In this document: in pieces, positions 62,571 through 64,000 of the stretch
Layout: the number at the start of each line of letters is the position of its first letter
Numbering within the stretch: the first letter of the stretch is position 1
Origin: Streptomyces nojiriensis
Lineage (GTDB): Bacteria > Actinomycetota > Actinomycetes > Streptomycetales > Streptomycetaceae
Direction of reading: 5' to 3'
DNA: 64,000 bases
NCBI RefSeq assembly: GCF_017639205.1
Contig: NZ_CP071139.1
Span: forward strand, 5,138,501 to 5,202,500
The notes under the pieces: generated by a model
The model's input: the letters and a program-made list of their open reading frames with translations, nothing else
What the model was told of the DNA's origin: nothing
Databases searched by the model: none
Translations under genes and position numbers: made by a program

Positions 62571-63304
62571 ACGCCGCCCGCACCACCGCCACCGCCGCCC
62601 GCGTCCTGCGCCAGCTCCGCCACGACCCGCGCTCCATCGCGCTGATGCTCCTGGTCCCCGTACTGATGCTCACCCTGCTGCGCTTCGTCTTCGACGGCAG
62701 CCCCCAGACCTTCGACGGCATCGGCGCCTCACTCCTCGGGATCTTCCCCCTCATCACCATGTTCCTGGTGACCTCCATCGCCACCCTGCGCGAACGCACC
62801 TCCGGAACCCTGGAACGCCTCCTCGCCATGCCGCTCGGCAAGGGCGACCTCATCGCCGGCTACGCCCTCGCCTTCGGCGCGGTCGCCGTCCTCCAGTCCC
62901 TGCTCGCCACCGGCCTCGCCCTCTGGGCCCTCGGCCTCGACGTCGTCGGATCCCCCTGGCTGCTCCTGCTCGTAGCCCTCCTCGACGCCCTCCTCGGCAC
63001 CGCACTCGGACTCTTCGTCTCCGCCTTCGCCGCCTCCGAATTCCAGGCCGTCCAGTTCATGCCGGCGGTGATCTTCCCCCAGCTGCTCCTCTGCGGCCTC
63101 TTCGCCGCCCGCGACACCATGCACCCCGTCCTCGAAGGCATCTCCGACGTCCTGCCCATGTCCTACGCCGTCGACGGCATGACCCAGGTGCTCACCCACA
63201 CCGACATGACCGCCGACTTCGTCCGCGACGCCGCGATCGTCGCCGCCTGCGCCCTGCTCGTCCTCGCCCTCGGCGCGGTCACCCTCCGCCGCCGTACCCC
63301 CTGA
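62567..63304 (+). CDS. ABC-2 type exporter permease
   Basis: This 245-residue permease has six predicted membrane segments and the ABC-2 phrases RERTSGTLERLLAMPLGKGD and FVSAFAASEFQAVQFMPAVIFPQ, followed by LLCGLF. It overlaps the ATPase gene by 4 bp (ATGA) and forms a two-gene exporter with it. Confidence 0.92.
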   Translation: MNAARTTATAARVLRQLRHDPRSIALMLLVPVLMLTLLRFVFDGSPQTFDGIGASLLGIFPLITMFLVTSIATLRERTSGTLERLLAMPLGKGDLIAGYALAFGAVAVLQSLLATGLALWALGLDVVGSPWLLLLVALLDALLGTALGLFVSAFAASEFQAVQFMPAVIFPQLLLCGLFAARDTMHPVLEGISDVLPMSYAVDGMTQVLTHTDMTADFVRDAAIVAACALLVLALGAVTLRRRTP

Positions 63305-63417
63305 CCGAACCCCCTGACCGCACTCCGGACAGCGCCTCCCCCTGCCCCGCCCGGGTGCAAGGATGAGGACGTATACGTAGCTCACGCGCAAGAACCGTTC
63401 GGCGAGGTGGATCGGGA

Positions 63418-64000
63418 ATGACCCAGACAGTCGCAGTCCTCGGTACCGGCAAGATCGGCGAGGCCCTCCTCAGCGGAATGATCCGCGGCGGCTGGCCCGC
63501 CTCGAAGCTCCTCGTCACCGCCCGCCGCACCGAACGGGCCGAGGAACTCCGCACCCGCTACGGGGTCGAAGCCGTCTCCAACGCCGAGGCCGCCAAGCGC
63601 GCCGACACCCTCATCCTCACCGTCAAGCCCCAGGACATGGCCAAGCTCCTCGACGAGCTCGCCCCGCACGTCCCCGCCGACCGCCTGGTCATCAGCGGCG
63701 CCGCCGGCGTCCCCACCGCCTTCTTCGAGGAACGGCTCGCCCCCGGCACCCCCGTCGTCCGCGTCATGACGAACACCCCCGCCCTCGTCGACGAGGCCAT
63801 GTCCGTCATCTCCGCCGGCAGCCACGCCACCGCGGCGCACCTCGCCCACACCGAGGAGATCTTCGGCAGCGTCGGCAAGACCCTGCGCGTCCCCGAGTCC
63901 CAGCAGGACGCGGCCACCGCCCTCTCCGGCTCCGGACCCGCCTACTTCTACTTCCTCGTCGAGGCCATGACCGACGCCGGCATCCTCCTCGGCCTGCCCC
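63418..64000 (+). CDS. proC: Pyrroline-5-carboxylate reductase (cut by window edge)
   Basis: The first 194 codons are visible. The NADPH-binding motif VAVLGTGKIGEALLSGMIRG (about 4-23), the phrase LTVKPQDMAKLL, VRVMTNTPALV and the C-terminal dimerisation-domain start ALSGSGPAYFYFLVEAMTDAG identify ProC, the last enzyme of proline synthesis. The gene continues past the window edge. Confidence 0.95.
   Translation, partial: MTQTVAVLGTGKIGEALLSGMIRGGWPASKLLVTARRTERAEELRTRYGVEAVSNAEAAKRADTLILTVKPQDMAKLLDELAPHVPADRLVISGAAGVPTAFFEERLAPGTPVVRVMTNTPALVDEAMSVISAGSHATAAHLAHTEEIFGSVGKTLRVPESQQDAATALSGSGPAYFYFLVEAMTDAGILLGLP

Overview
The window is chromosomal DNA from a high-GC actinomycete, almost certainly a Streptomyces. 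The genes have strong third-position G+C bias, many GTG starts and GTGA stop/start overlaps. The content is typical of the genus: lsr2 followed by clpC, the sigE-cseA-cseB-cseC cell-envelope stress operon, disA beside radA, an orphan nuoD2, and a DUF397 protein. As far as I remember the S. coelicolor map, the order matches the conserved core from about SCO3397 down to the proC region. I see no rRNA, tRNA, CRISPR array, prophage or intact transposase.

Layout. 1-5.5 kb: the start of a LysX/MprF-type membrane gene, an antigen-85-like esterase, and a quaternary-amine (OpuC/ProU type) ABC uptake system whose ATPase gene diverges from two permease genes and a binding lipoprotein gene. 5.6-11.3 kb: a coiled-coil membrane protein, a divergent TetR/imine-reductase pair with two identical operators, a secreted lipase-like protein, two small proteins and an arylamine N-acetyltransferase. 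11.3-17.4 kb: nuoD2, a PH-domain membrane pair, a NarL-type two-component pair and an NDUFAF7-like methyltransferase. 17.4-26.3 kb: a secreted M28 aminopeptidase, an ArsR regulator and a tight five-gene NAD/coenzyme A operon (DUF2520-panC-nadB-nadC-coaX). 26.4-34 kb: a threonine-aldolase-like enzyme, several small conserved proteins, BlaI-type and ArgA-type genes, lsr2 and clpC.

34-40.5 kb: a secreted protein, a large NACHT-LRR STAND ATPase (a bacterial NLR relative and possible phage-defence gene), a structured leader before an M23 endopeptidase, and a LamG-like membrane protein. 40.6-53.3 kb: the sigE-cse operon, mutY, a secreted protein, disA, radA, a remarkable sigma-like/zinc-motif/membrane/BACON fusion and a Ppx/GppA phosphatase. 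53.3-54.9 kb: an unusual cassette in which two inverted ~0.42-kb repeats bracket a DUF3592 membrane-protein gene. 54.9-64 kb: a sugar isomerase/TetR pair, ilvD, a Ser/Thr kinase with a PQQ-like sensor domain, a small SH3 protein, an ABC exporter whose operator overlaps its start codon, and the start of proC.

Common themes are envelope homeostasis (LysX-like protein, SigE/Cse, M23, M28, BACON fusion, Ser/Thr kinase), cofactor supply (NAD, pantothenate, CoA) and DNA/protein quality control (disA, radA, mutY, clpC). The elements least like an ordinary core are the NACHT gene with its flanking palindrome, the DUF3592 cassette, and a dispersed long-palindrome element at 8.2 kb with a short derivative at 46.1 kb.
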